Under the pieces are notes generated by a model. The model saw only the letters and a program-made list of their open reading frames with translations. It did not search any database and was not told where the DNA came from. Both the position numbers and the translations under genes were made by a program. From contig JAQYOA010000159.1 in NCBI GenBank assembly GCA_028727605.1, positions 1 to 47,459 of the forward strand: 47,459 bases of DNA. Direction: 5' to 3'. Source of the DNA: Lachnospiraceae bacterium. Its GTDB lineage: Bacteria; Bacillota; Clostridia; Lachnospirales; Lachnospiraceae. Below are positions 24,828-32,978 of this stretch, piece after piece. Every line of letters begins with the position of its first letter. Position 1 is the first letter of the stretch.

Positions 24828-25874
24828 TCAATAGGGCAGTGTATTGATTGCATGGATCAGAGCATCGACATCCTCTTGTCTTGTAGCCCAGGAGGTACAG
24901 ATCCGGATGGCACTGTGAGCAGCATCCACTCTGCACTGATAGGTTACGGAGAAGTTTTCAGAAAGAATTGCGATGGCCTCATCCGGCAAAATGACAAAAA
25001 TCTGGTTGGTGGTATTTTCCACAAAATCCCGGTATCCTTTCTGGTGAAGAGCTTCCCGGATCTGATCTGCCAGACGGTCAGCGTGAGTGGCCAGAGAAAG
25101 ATAAAGTTCCATATTGTCTCTCAGAAGCTCCAGAAACTGAATGCCGAGCAGGCGTCCTTTTGCAAGCATGCCGCCTTTTTGCTTGATCATGTAGCGAAAA
25201 TCTTTTTGCAGGCTGCCATTTGTGATTACCACAGCTTCTCCAAAGAGAGCACCGCATTTCGTACCGCCAAGATAAAATACATCACACAGAGCGGCAAGAT
25301 CGGGGAGTGTGAGCGTGTTTCCTCTGGCAGAGAGACCATAGCTCAAACGCGCGCCATCCAGGAAGAGGTAGAGACCGCATTTTTGGCAGACACTGTGGAT
25401 GCTTTCCAGTTCTTCCTTTGTATAGAGTGTTCCTAATTCTGTCGGATTGGAGATATATACCATTTTAGGCTGCACGATATGCTCGAAGGAATCGTTATCT
25501 GCCTGTTCCTGATAGGCATGAAGAATCTGTTCGGCGCTGATCTTTCCATCGTGTGACGGAAGTGCCAGGACTTTATGGCCCGTGGCTTCCACAGCTCCGG
25601 TTTCGTGAACATGGATATGGCCGGTATCAGCACAGAGCACTCCCTGATAGGGACGGAGAGCGGAGGAGATTACGATGAGGTTTGCCTGAGTTCCGCCTAC
25701 AAGAAAATGAACAGCGGCATCCGAACAAGCGCAGAGGTTCCGGATCAGATCTGCCGCTTCGCGGCAATAGGAATCTTCACTGTAACCGGGTGTCTGTTCA
25801 AAATTTGTTTCGGTCAGTTTCTGAAGAATGCGCGGATGTGCGCCTTCGTTATAATCACAGTTAAAATAAATCAT
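24828..25874 (-). CDS. Low-specificity L-threonine aldolase family protein
   Basis: 348 residues. PLP enzyme of fold type I that splits L-threonine or L-allo-threonine into glycine and acetaldehyde. Seen: YNEGAHPRILQKL at the N-terminus, FLVGGTQANLIVISS, the Asp-containing LYLFLDGARLSYGL, and the PLP lysine in FYLGGTKCGALFGE. Length and motifs match the LtaE-like Firmicute group. The upstream partner gene, a YbaK-type deacylase, ends 20 nt before; the two look co-transcribed. Confidence 0.9.
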   Translation of the reverse strand: MIYFNCDYNEGAHPRILQKLTETNFEQTPGYSEDSYCREAADLIRNLCACSDAAVHFLVGGTQANLIVISSALRPYQGVLCADTGHIHVHETGAVEATGHKVLALPSHDGKISAEQILHAYQEQADNDSFEHIVQPKMVYISNPTELGTLYTKEELESIHSVCQKCGLYLFLDGARLSYGLSARGNTLTLPDLAALCDVFYLGGTKCGALFGEAVVITNGSLQKDFRYMIKQKGGMLAKGRLLGIQFLELLRDNMELYLSLATHADRLADQIREALHQKGYRDFVENTTNQIFVILPDEAIAILSENFSVTYQCRVDAAHSAIRICTSWATRQEDVDALIHAINTLPY

Positions 25875-25894
25875 GATTCGTTGGTCCTTTCTAT

Positions 25895-26428
25895 TTACAG
25901 GTCAATGACCGTATAGTCATGTCCGGTTGCAGGGAGAAATTTTTCAAAGACATCTGCCGTCAGGAGACGCAGGCTGGAAGTGTTTACGCAGGGATGACAT
26001 CCGAGATATTCTTCGGAAAGTACATCGCGATCTACCAGCAGCTGAACATGATGGCCGGTATCGTTCATCAACCCCATGACACTTACGGCACCGGGCAGAA
26101 TACCCAGATACTGCTGCATATGATCGGCATCAGCAAAAGAGAGGCGGGAAGAGCCAATCTGATGAGAAACGATGCTGGTTTTAAACTTTTTTTCGCCGGG
26201 CATCATGAGAAGATAGTAGGCATCTTTGGAAGAAGTTGTGAGAAAAAGATTTTTACACATGTGGATTCTAAGGATCTGATCCATGCCGGAACAGTCTTCC
26301 ATGGTGCGCATAGGCGGATGGTCTGCACGCTCATAGGGAATCTCCAGACGTTCCAGTAGATCATAAACAGCCGCTTCGGAAGGCAGACGGCTGGCAATGT
26401 CCGCAGGTTTTGAAGTGAATAATTGCAT
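25895..26428 (-). CDS. YbaK/ProX-type aminoacyl-tRNA deacylase
   Basis: 177 residues. Stand-alone editing domain related to the prolyl-tRNA synthetase insertion; such proteins hydrolyse mischarged tRNA, often Ala-tRNA-Pro. Key features: HPPMRTMED, the lysine block HMCKNLFLTT, the DAYYLLMMPGEKKF strand and the C-terminal LGCHPCVNTSSLRL loop. Full length for the ProXp-ala/PrdX group. The start ATG 26428 follows an AGGTTATCA site. Its pairing with threonine aldolase suggests no clear joint pathway. Confidence 0.88.
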   Translation of the reverse strand: MQLFTSKPADIASRLPSEAAVYDLLERLEIPYERADHPPMRTMEDCSGMDQILRIHMCKNLFLTTSSKDAYYLLMMPGEKKFKTSIVSHQIGSSRLSFADADHMQQYLGILPGAVSVMGLMNDTGHHVQLLVDRDVLSEEYLGCHPCVNTSSLRLLTADVFEKFLPATGHDYTVIDL

Positions 26429-26562
26429 GTGATAACCTCCGATTGTTTTAAGTCAGAGTTATTTTAGCATTCTTTCGGCATATTTACCAGTGAATCGGAA
26501 AAAAACAGCGAAAAAAAGCCGGAAAGCCAGTTGTTGGATGGGTTTTGGAATGATAAACTGTT

Positions 26563-26600
26563 ATCAGCCGCAAAAAATGAATGGATTTTTTGCGGCTGAT
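26563..26600 (+). repeat. 16-bp perfect inverted repeat in the 5' region of the MBL gene
   Basis: Arms ATCAGCCGCAAAAAAT and ATTTTTTGCGGCTGAT around 6 nt. It lies between the divergent deacylase and MBL genes, 20 bp before the MBL start. In RNA of either strand it forms a very stable hairpin, but there is no T-run after it. Possible operator, or a leader hairpin next to the ribosome site. Confidence 0.75.
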
Positions 26601-26620
26601 GGATTTTGCGAGGTGAGAGT

Positions 26621-27355
26621 ATGAAGATTCATTATATTAAGCACAGCGGTTTTTTTCTGGAATGGGACAACTGCGGAATGCTCTTTGATTACTGGAAAGG
26701 ACAACTGCCCGAGACGGCTTTGAACCGGGAACTGTTTGTTTTTGCAAGTCATGCTCACGAAGATCATTTTAATCCGATCATTTTTGAATGGAGTCTGCAG
26801 CATCCGAATGTCCATTATGTTTTATCCGGTGATATTCAAAAAAAAGTAAAGCGGATGCACATAGGAGAAATACCTTCAGATCGTATCACGTATCTTCGCC
26901 CCGGAGAAGAATTATTCTTGCAGGATCAGCAAAAGAATCCCATCAGTGTGCGTACTTTGCGTTCCACAGACTGCGGTGTTGCGTTTCTGGTTCGATACAT
27001 GGGAAAAAACTATTTTCATGCGGGAGATCTGAATTGCTGGACCTGGCCTGATGATACGAAGCAACACAGAAACCAGATGATTGCGGAATACCAAAGAGAG
27101 ATTGACAAACTGCAGGGTCAAAGGATTGCAGCTGCATTTCTGCCTCTTGATCCAAGAATGAGAACGGAATATGACAGAGGAATCCGATACTTCCTGAGCC
27201 GGGTCGAGGCAGAACAAATTTATCCCATGCACATTTGGGAGAAATACAGCACGGTAGAGAAATTTCGTTCCGGGCTTCCGGAGGAGGAGCGGGAAAAGAT
27301 CATGGAAATCCGTGCCCCCGGAATGATATTTGAAGAAGAGGAGACAGGGGTTTAA
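26621..27355 (+). CDS. Metallo-beta-lactamase-fold hydrolase
   Basis: 244 residues. The metal-binding motif HxHxDH is present as SHAHEDHF (near residue 48), with later ligands in FHAGDLNCWTW and YPMHIWEKY. The short form and YIKHSGFFLEWDNCGMLFDYW start resemble UlaG-type and related small MBL proteins. The substrate is unknown. Start ATG 26621 follows GAGGTGAG; the frame extends five codons to TTG 26606 without support. Followed by DUF3786 11 nt later, probably one transcript. Confidence 0.87.
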   Translation: MKIHYIKHSGFFLEWDNCGMLFDYWKGQLPETALNRELFVFASHAHEDHFNPIIFEWSLQHPNVHYVLSGDIQKKVKRMHIGEIPSDRITYLRPGEELFLQDQQKNPISVRTLRSTDCGVAFLVRYMGKNYFHAGDLNCWTWPDDTKQHRNQMIAEYQREIDKLQGQRIAAAFLPLDPRMRTEYDRGIRYFLSRVEAEQIYPMHIWEKYSTVEKFRSGLPEEEREKIMEIRAPGMIFEEEETGV

Positions 27356-27366
27356 GGGAAAAAGAA

Positions 27367-28020
27367 ATGGAAAAAAACAGAATTTCAAATTATGAAAAAC
27401 TCTGCAGATTCTGGCAGGAACGCTTCCTTACAATCGACCAGGAAGCACTGCTTAAAAAGGTTCCCTGTATTAAGGAGGAAGGGGAATATCTGGCTGTAAC
27501 CTACTATCAGAAATGCTATGGAATTCATCGAAAAACCGGACAGATTGTATGTCTTGATACACCGGAAAAACTTCCCTGTGTATCGGAAGGAATCCGGATG
27601 AACATCTATAATCTCTGCTGGTTTTCCAGGGAAAATGCAGCATTGCAGAATCGGTGGGTGCCTTTTCGTGATGTGAAAAACGCCAGTCCGTTTACAGCGG
27701 CATTTCAGAAGAATGTACTGAATCCTTTTGCGGCTACGTTTGAACACAAGGTTGATCTGCTGAAAATGGCAGCGGAAAAACTCGGCGGAAAACTGCTTCC
27801 CCAGGGAGATGCGGGGTATGAAATTGCTTCTTTTCCCTGTGTACCCTTACGATTTCTTTTCTGGGACGGGGATGAGGAATTCGACGCACAGGCCAACATT
27901 TTGTTTGATTATAGTATCACGGACTTCGTCCATGAGGAGACCAGTGTCACAATCGCATCCCATGGAGTGGAAAGGCTGGCGGAAGAGGCAGGAATACCGG
28001 TCGTTGGAAAGACATTTTGA
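27367..28020 (+). CDS. DUF3786-family protein
   Basis: 217 residues, cytoplasmic. Contains the pattern YLAVTYYQKCYGIHRKTGQIVCLDTPEKLP, FRDVKNASPFTAAFQKNVLNPFA, LGGKLLPQGDAGYEI and PLRFLFWDGDEEFDAQANILFDYSITDFVHEET. These match the DUF3786 family of anaerobes, in which some proteins are linked to putative metal or corrinoid metabolism. No function is established. It sits between the MBL hydrolase and two GNAT acetyltransferases. Confidence 0.85.
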   Translation: MEKNRISNYEKLCRFWQERFLTIDQEALLKKVPCIKEEGEYLAVTYYQKCYGIHRKTGQIVCLDTPEKLPCVSEGIRMNIYNLCWFSRENAALQNRWVPFRDVKNASPFTAAFQKNVLNPFAATFEHKVDLLKMAAEKLGGKLLPQGDAGYEIASFPCVPLRFLFWDGDEEFDAQANILFDYSITDFVHEETSVTIASHGVERLAEEAGIPVVGKTF

Positions 28021-28056
28021 ATACAAGGATGGATAACGGGAAAGGAAGGGAAAGAG

Positions 28057-28560
28057 ATGGAAATCAGAAAAACGGTTCCGGGTGATCTGGAAAGAATTCT
28101 GGAATTATATGAGAATGCAAGAAAGCTGATGAGAGAATCAGGAAATCCAAACCAATGGGGAGATCACTATCCGCCCAGGGAGCTGGTGTGTGAAGATATC
28201 CGTCTGGGAAGAAGCTACTGTCTTGTGCAGGACGGGAAAATTGCGGCAGTCTTTGTGTATTTTTTCGGAGAGGATCCGACCTACCGGGTGATCGAAGACG
28301 GAGCCTGGTTAAATGACAGACCATACGGTGTACTGCACCGTATCGCCTCCGACGGAACATGTAAGGGTGCAGGCTCGTTCTGCATTCAGTGGTGTCTGGA
28401 GCAGTGCAAAAATCTGCGAGGAGATACGCATAAGGATAATCACATTATGCAGCATGTGATGGAAAAGAACGGTCTTATCCGCTGCGGAAAAATTTACCTG
28501 GAGGATGGGACAGAGCGAATTGCATATCAAAGGGAGATTCGAGCAGAAAAAGATGAGTAA
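28057..28560 (+). CDS. GNAT-family N-acetyltransferase
   Basis: 167 residues. N-terminal MEIRKTVPGDLERILELYENARKLMRESGNPNQWG is the usual start of this group; the acetyl-CoA-binding core (HRIASDGTCKGAGSFCIQWCLEQC) and the ending DTHKDNHIMQHVMEKNGLIRCGKIYL follow. Probably acetylates a small molecule; target unknown. The start has a strong GAAAGGAAGGGAAAGAG leader. The next GNAT gene overlaps it by 8 nt. Confidence 0.9.
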   Translation: MEIRKTVPGDLERILELYENARKLMRESGNPNQWGDHYPPRELVCEDIRLGRSYCLVQDGKIAAVFVYFFGEDPTYRVIEDGAWLNDRPYGVLHRIASDGTCKGAGSFCIQWCLEQCKNLRGDTHKDNHIMQHVMEKNGLIRCGKIYLEDGTERIAYQREIRAEKDE

Positions 28561-29104
28561 TTTTGTGATCAGACGTGCAGAAAAGGAAGAGATTCCTGAG
28601 ATCCTTACGATCATTCATCAGGTATGGGAGCAGATGGAAAAGAAGGAATGGTTTTTTGTCGATGGCGATGAAGTCACGGAAGAACTGCTCCTCTCCGATC
28701 GGGGAACGGGATATCTTGCGTGGGAGGAAGATAGCGGACGTGCGGCAGGTATTTTTACCACTGAGATACCTGGTATGGCAGAATACAATCTTGGCAGAGA
28801 TCTGGGACTGAAAGAGGAGGAGCTGCTGCTGGTAGCCCACATGGATTCATCAGCAGTTTTGCCGGAATTTAGGGGAAATCATTTGCAGTACCGTCTGATG
28901 CAGGCAGCAGAGGCGGATTTGAAAAAAAAGGGAATCCGATATTTGATGTGTACGGTGCACCCGGAAAACTGTTACAGCCTTTGGAATGTACAGAAACAGG
29001 GGTATCACGTGGTCGCAACGAAGGAGAAATACGGAGGAAAGCTCCGGAATATTCTGGTAAAAGATCTTATGGACAGCAAAGAGGAAAGTGTATTCTGCGA
29101 TTGA
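28553..29104 (+). CDS. GNAT-family N-acetyltransferase
   Basis: 183 residues from ATG 28553, which overlaps the previous stop and so is coupled. Typical start FVIRRAEKEEIPEILTIIHQVWEQM, with DSSAVLPEFRGNHLQYRLMQAAE as the acetyl-CoA pyrophosphate-binding loop (R-G-N-H in place of the common R-G-x-G) and TVHPENCYSLWNVQKQGYHVV near the end. Target unknown. The related group often acts on small amines. Confidence 0.86.
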   Translation: MSNFVIRRAEKEEIPEILTIIHQVWEQMEKKEWFFVDGDEVTEELLLSDRGTGYLAWEEDSGRAAGIFTTEIPGMAEYNLGRDLGLKEEELLLVAHMDSSAVLPEFRGNHLQYRLMQAAEADLKKKGIRYLMCTVHPENCYSLWNVQKQGYHVVATKEKYGGKLRNILVKDLMDSKEESVFCD

Positions 29105-29153
29105 AAAATGGGGAAAATCACAGAAGGCACGGGGGAGAAAGGACATAAGAAAA

Positions 29154-29528
29154 TTGAAATTATTAAGACAGTTTTTGATTATCATTGCAGTATCCTTTGC
29201 AGGAGAGGTTCTTCATGAATTTTTGCCATTGCCTGTTCCGGCAAGCATTTATGGCCTGGTTCTGATGCTTTTGCTTCTTATGACCGGTGTTTTGAAGCTG
29301 GAAGCAGTACAGGATGCAGGAAAATTTATGATTGAGATTATGCCGGTCATGTTTATTCCGGCAGGGGTAGGTCTTGTGACCGCATGGGGAGAATTAAAAA
29401 GTGTGCTTGTGCCGGTGCTGGTTATCACGGTTGTTTCCACGATTGTCGTTATGGCAGCGGCGGGAAGGACGACTCAGGCAGTCATTCGTCATGAACGGAA
29501 AGAGAAAAAAGAAGGGATGAAATCATGA
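29154..29528 (+). CDS. lrgA: LrgA/CidA-family holin-like membrane protein
   Basis: 124 residues, four membrane helices: RQFLIIIAVSFAGEVLHEFLPLPVPASIYGLVLMLLLLMTGVLKLEAV, the LrgA motif, then IMPVMFIPAGVGLVTAW and a further helix. The family acts with LrgB in export of small molecules such as pyruvate and in control of autolysis. The best start is TTG 29154, 10 nt after GAAAGGA; an ATG in frame (29088) would overlap the GNAT gene. It overlaps lrgB by 4 nt. Confidence 0.85.
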   Translation: MKLLRQFLIIIAVSFAGEVLHEFLPLPVPASIYGLVLMLLLLMTGVLKLEAVQDAGKFMIEIMPVMFIPAGVGLVTAWGELKSVLVPVLVITVVSTIVVMAAAGRTTQAVIRHERKEKKEGMKS

Positions 29529-30217
29529 AAGATGTGTTATGCAATTCCGTATTTTTCGGAGTGATGATAAGTTTACTGGCATACGAACTGGGAATGCTGC
29601 TGAAAAAGAAATTCCGTCTTCCGATTTTTAACCCGTTAATGATTGCGATTGCTGTGATTATTGTGTTTCTTACGGCAGCCGGAATTGATTATGAGAGTTA
29701 CAATGACGGAGCAAAATATTTAAGTTATCTGCTGACACCGGCAACGGTTTGTCTGGCGATTCCGCTGTATGAACAGATGGAAATATTGAAATCAAATCTA
29801 AAGGCGATCTTAGTCGGCATTTTTTCCGGAGTGATTACAAGTCTGACTGTTGTGCTGGGGATGAGTGTACTGTTTCATCTGGAACATAAGATTTATGTGA
29901 CGCTTCTTCCGAAATCCATCACAACAGCCATTGGAATGGGTGTTTCGGAAGAACTGGGCGGAGCAGTTACCATTACGGTGGCAGTGATTATCATTACCGG
30001 TGTGATTGGAAATATGATTGCGGAAACGGTGTGCAGACTTTTTAAAATCGAAGAACCCATTGCGAGGGGAATCGGAATCGGATCTGCATCCCATGCAATC
30101 GGGACTGCAAAAGCACTGGAAATGGGAGAAATTGAAGGCGCTATGAGCAGCCTGTCCATTGCGGTAGCCGGTCTTTTGACGGTGGTGGGTGCTTCCGTTT
30201 ATGCCATGTTCTGGTAA
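29525..30217 (+). CDS. lrgB: LrgB/CidB-family membrane protein
   Basis: 230 residues with six to eight membrane segments. Family blocks: [71 protein letters not shown] and [36 protein letters not shown]. Works with LrgA in the cytoplasmic membrane. The start follows GAAGGGATGAA and overlaps lrgA by 4 nt. The usual LytSR two-component system that controls lrgAB is not in this window. Confidence 0.93.
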   Translation: MKDVLCNSVFFGVMISLLAYELGMLLKKKFRLPIFNPLMIAIAVIIVFLTAAGIDYESYNDGAKYLSYLLTPATVCLAIPLYEQMEILKSNLKAILVGIFSGVITSLTVVLGMSVLFHLEHKIYVTLLPKSITTAIGMGVSEELGGAVTITVAVIIITGVIGNMIAETVCRLFKIEEPIARGIGIGSASHAIGTAKALEMGEIEGAMSSLSIAVAGLLTVVGASVYAMFW

Positions 30218-30218
30218 A

Positions 30219-30290
30219 AAAAGAGAGGAGCTGAAATCGGTCAATGTCATCTTATCGAAATGACATTGCTGATTTAAGCTCCTCTCTTTT
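30219..30290 (+). terminator. Bidirectional terminator between lrgB and ilvN
   Basis: A long stem: outer AAAAGAGAGGAGCT / AGCTCCTCTCTTTT perfect, then an inner arm with CAATGTCAT / ATGACATTG, begins two bases after the lrgB stop and serves the converging ilvBN operon too. Confidence 0.92.
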
Positions 30291-30315
30291 CGAGTGCGGT
30301 GAGGGTGATACGAAA

Positions 30316-30825
30316 TCAGCGTTCCATCATGCTGATGGATTCGATTCCGACGCTGCCGCCCCGAACGACTTCAATACTTCCGAATTCTTCTTTGATTAAC
30401 TTGACAACCGCGTCATTTTTGGTGGCCGTCTGTACAAACTCCAGCAGCAGGCTGTCTTTTCCGTAGTCGATAACTTTTGCTTTAAAGGTTTCGGCAATCT
30501 GGAAGAGCTCTACTTTATCATCCGGGGTACAGTTGCGCACCTTTACGTAAAGAATTTCTTTCATTCTCACGAAAACATCCGTAAAATCGATGACTTTGAT
30601 GACTTCAATCATGCGGTTCAGCTGTTTTTTGATCTGTTCGAAAGTCTCATCGTCGCTGACGGTTGCAATCGTCATACGGGAAACGGTCGGATCCTCTGTG
30701 GTTCCTACGGTCAGACTGTCCAGGTTATAACTCTTACCGGAGAACAAACCGGAAATTTTGGAGAGGACACCTACCTGATTCTCAACATAAAGTGAAATCC
30801 ATCTTTTTTTCATTCCTTTTTCCAT
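30316..30825 (-). CDS. ilvN: Acetolactate synthase small (regulatory) subunit
   Basis: 169 residues. The N-terminal ACT domain (ISLYVENQVGVLSKISGLFSGKSYNLDSLTVG) binds valine for feedback inhibition, and the C-terminal half (VRMKEILYVKVRNCTPDDKVELFQIAETFKAKVIDYG) completes the regulatory fold. It stimulates the catalytic subunit encoded upstream. The ribosome site AGGAGG overlaps the ilvB stop codon, so expression of the two is coupled. Start at 30825; ATG 30813 is a less likely alternative. Confidence 0.94.
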   Translation of the reverse strand: MEKGMKKRWISLYVENQVGVLSKISGLFSGKSYNLDSLTVGTTEDPTVSRMTIATVSDDETFEQIKKQLNRMIEVIKVIDFTDVFVRMKEILYVKVRNCTPDDKVELFQIAETFKAKVIDYGKDSLLLEFVQTATKNDAVVKLIKEEFGSIEVVRGGSVGIESISMMER

Positions 30826-30839
30826 AACAGGGATACCTC

Positions 30840-32558
30840 CTAACAGTCCATAATCATATCTTCAAGTGTTCCGCCTGGTTTGATCATCGGATACACCATC
30901 TCTTCCGGATCGATGATAAATTCGATGATGGTCGGAGTCTTGGTATTTTTGCGTGCCTCCTCGAAAGCAGCGGCAACCTCTTCTTTTTTCATGACACGGA
31001 TTCCTTTTGCGCCATAGCTCTCCGCGAGTTTTACAAAATCCGGTGTGTATTCCGGGAATTCTTCCCCGTTGGTGCGGCGGGAGAGTGCTCCGGAACGAAG
31101 GTTTGTCATACTGTAGCGTTTTCCGTAGAAAAGCTTCTGCCACTGACGTACCATGCCGAGATATTCGTTGTTAAAAATACATGCGATAATCGGGAGTTCT
31201 TCCAGCACTGCGGTAGCCAGTTCCTGAATGTTCATCTGCATGCCGCCGTCACCGGAAATGGCGATTACCGGCTTGTCAGGATTTCCGATTTTTGCGCCGA
31301 TCGCTCCCGGGAGGCCGTAACCCATTGTTCCTAAGCCGCCGGACATGATAAGCTGTTTCTTTTCTGTGATTTCCGCGTATTGAGTTACCAGCATCTGATG
31401 TTGTCCTACATCGGTGACAAGGATCGCATCGTCAAACTGACGGTTGATTTCTTCCAGGATATCCAAAGGACCGAGAGTTGTATTTGGACGCATGGTAAGA
31501 GGGTGTTCCTTCTTCCAGGCATCAATTTCGTGAAGCCATTTCTGGGTAGAGCAGGGCTCTACGTACTCGGCCATTTTTGTGATCGCGTCTTTTGCATCGG
31601 CTACGATCGGTATGTCTACATGAATATTTCTGGAAATGGAAGCAGTATCGATATCAATATGTACGATCTGCGCATTCGGTGCGAATTCGTGGAGTTTTCC
31701 GGTGATACGGTCATTGAAGCGGGTTCCGATGGAGAACAGCAGGTCACAGTTGCTTACGGACATATTGGCTGCATAAGAGCCGTGCATTCCAAGATTTCCC
31801 ACAAAAAGAGGATGCGTTGTGGGAATGGCGCCCCGTCCCATGATGGTTGTAACAACAGGCACATTGGTTTTTTCAACAACCTGTCGGAAAATTTCATTGG
31901 CGTGAGCGATATTCACACCGCCTCCGGCGAGAAACAGAGGCTTTTTGGCTTTGTGCAGCATCTTAATGGCACGTTTTAACTGTCCGATGTGAACACTGGT
32001 ATTCGGCTTGTAGCCGCGGATGTTGACCGATTTCGGATATTCGGCGCTGCCAAGTTCTGCCATTACATCTTTTGGAAGGTCAATCAGAACCGGTCCGGGC
32101 CGTCCGGTGCGCGCAATATAAAAGGCTTCTTTGATAATACGGCCCAGATCTTCCCGGTTTCTCACGGTTACGCCGTATTTAGTGATGCTGCGTGTGATAC
32201 CGACGATATCCACTTCCTGGAACGCATCGTTGCCAATCAGATGACGTGCTACCTGGCCGGTAAAACAAACCAGGGGAACACTGTCATAATTTGCTGTGGC
32301 AAGTCCAGTGACCAGGTTGGTGGCTCCAGGACCGCTGGTTACCAGACAGACACCGACTTTGCCGGTTGTTCTGGCATAGGCATCTGCTTCATGTACCAGA
32401 GCCTGTTCATGGCGGGGGAGAACAATTTGAATCTCATCCTGTTTGTAAAGTTCATCGCTGATATCAATGGTGCAGGCTCCCGGGTAGCCGAAAAGAACTT
32501 CAACCCCTTCTTCTTTTAAAGCCTTTACCAGAAGCTTATTGCCTGAAATCTGTTTCAT
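30840..32558 (-). CDS. ilvB: Acetolactate synthase large (catalytic) subunit
   Basis: 572 residues. ThDP enzyme that condenses two pyruvates to acetolactate or pyruvate with 2-ketobutyrate, the first step for valine, leucine and isoleucine. Seen: the N-terminal VEVLFGYPGACTIDISDEL with HEQALVHEADAYAR holding the catalytic Glu, the FAD segment FSIGTRFNDRITGKL, and the ThDP motif ISGDGGMQMNIQELATAVLEELPIIACIFNN. ATG 32558 is chosen because GAAGGAGG precedes it; an in-frame ATG lies 24 nt upstream. Controlled by a T-box leader. Confidence 0.95.
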   Translation of the reverse strand: MKQISGNKLLVKALKEEGVEVLFGYPGACTIDISDELYKQDEIQIVLPRHEQALVHEADAYARTTGKVGVCLVTSGPGATNLVTGLATANYDSVPLVCFTGQVARHLIGNDAFQEVDIVGITRSITKYGVTVRNREDLGRIIKEAFYIARTGRPGPVLIDLPKDVMAELGSAEYPKSVNIRGYKPNTSVHIGQLKRAIKMLHKAKKPLFLAGGGVNIAHANEIFRQVVEKTNVPVVTTIMGRGAIPTTHPLFVGNLGMHGSYAANMSVSNCDLLFSIGTRFNDRITGKLHEFAPNAQIVHIDIDTASISRNIHVDIPIVADAKDAITKMAEYVEPCSTQKWLHEIDAWKKEHPLTMRPNTTLGPLDILEEINRQFDDAILVTDVGQHQMLVTQYAEITEKKQLIMSGGLGTMGYGLPGAIGAKIGNPDKPVIAISGDGGMQMNIQELATAVLEELPIIACIFNNEYLGMVRQWQKLFYGKRYSMTNLRSGALSRRTNGEEFPEYTPDFVKLAESYGAKGIRVMKKEEVAAAFEEARKNTKTPTIIEFIIDPEEMVYPMIKPGGTLEDMIMDC

Positions 32559-32599
32559 ATGCAAATCCTCCTTCTCATGCAATTCTTTTTTCGTGTATA

Positions 32600-32933
32600 A
32601 AAAAACCCTAAGCTTTCTGTAAAAGAAAGCTTAGGGCGAATCAAAATCCGCGGTACCACCTAAATTTCCCACAAGAGTATTACTCATAGGCTCTGTCAGT
32701 ACATGAGCATCGGCTCAATACTGTATCCCTGTAACGTGGGAAAAACGTTGAAGTCTACTGATCCGGAAAACCGAACGTTCAGTTCACTGCTCGAGGGCTA
32801 CTTCCACAGTACGTTCACGAAGATTCACACCGGCCATCTTCTCTCTGGGCTTTGCGCTGCTCTGTACTACTCCCTGTCACGGCATTTTGCTTTTCATACC
32901 AAATATAGCTGATAATTCCTGTTCTGGATAATT
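32600..32933 (-). promoter_or_regulatory. Complete T-box leader of ilvBN
   Basis: Read on the minus strand, the T-box core AGGTGGTACCGCGG is at about 32660-32647. It is followed by the terminator hairpin CCCTAAGCTTTCT / AGAAAGCTTAGGG (32606-32636) and seven T. Further upstream are a long stem I region with an AGTA motif (GGGAGTAGTAC near 32870) and a stem III bounded by CCCAC / GTGGG. Uncharged branched-chain tRNA would stabilise the antiterminator. I could not assign the specifier codon with confidence. Confidence 0.93.
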
Positions 32934-32939
32934 AAAAAC

Positions 32940-32969
32940 ATTATAGCGGTACTTGGGCAGACTTGTCAA
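32940..32969 (-). promoter_or_regulatory. Promoter of the ilvBN T-box transcript
   Basis: Minus strand: TTGACA (32969-32964), 18 nt, TATAAT (32945-32940), both consensus. It lies directly downstream of htpG, whose own terminator I cannot see. Confidence 0.88.
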
Positions 32970-32978
32970 TCAGTATTT

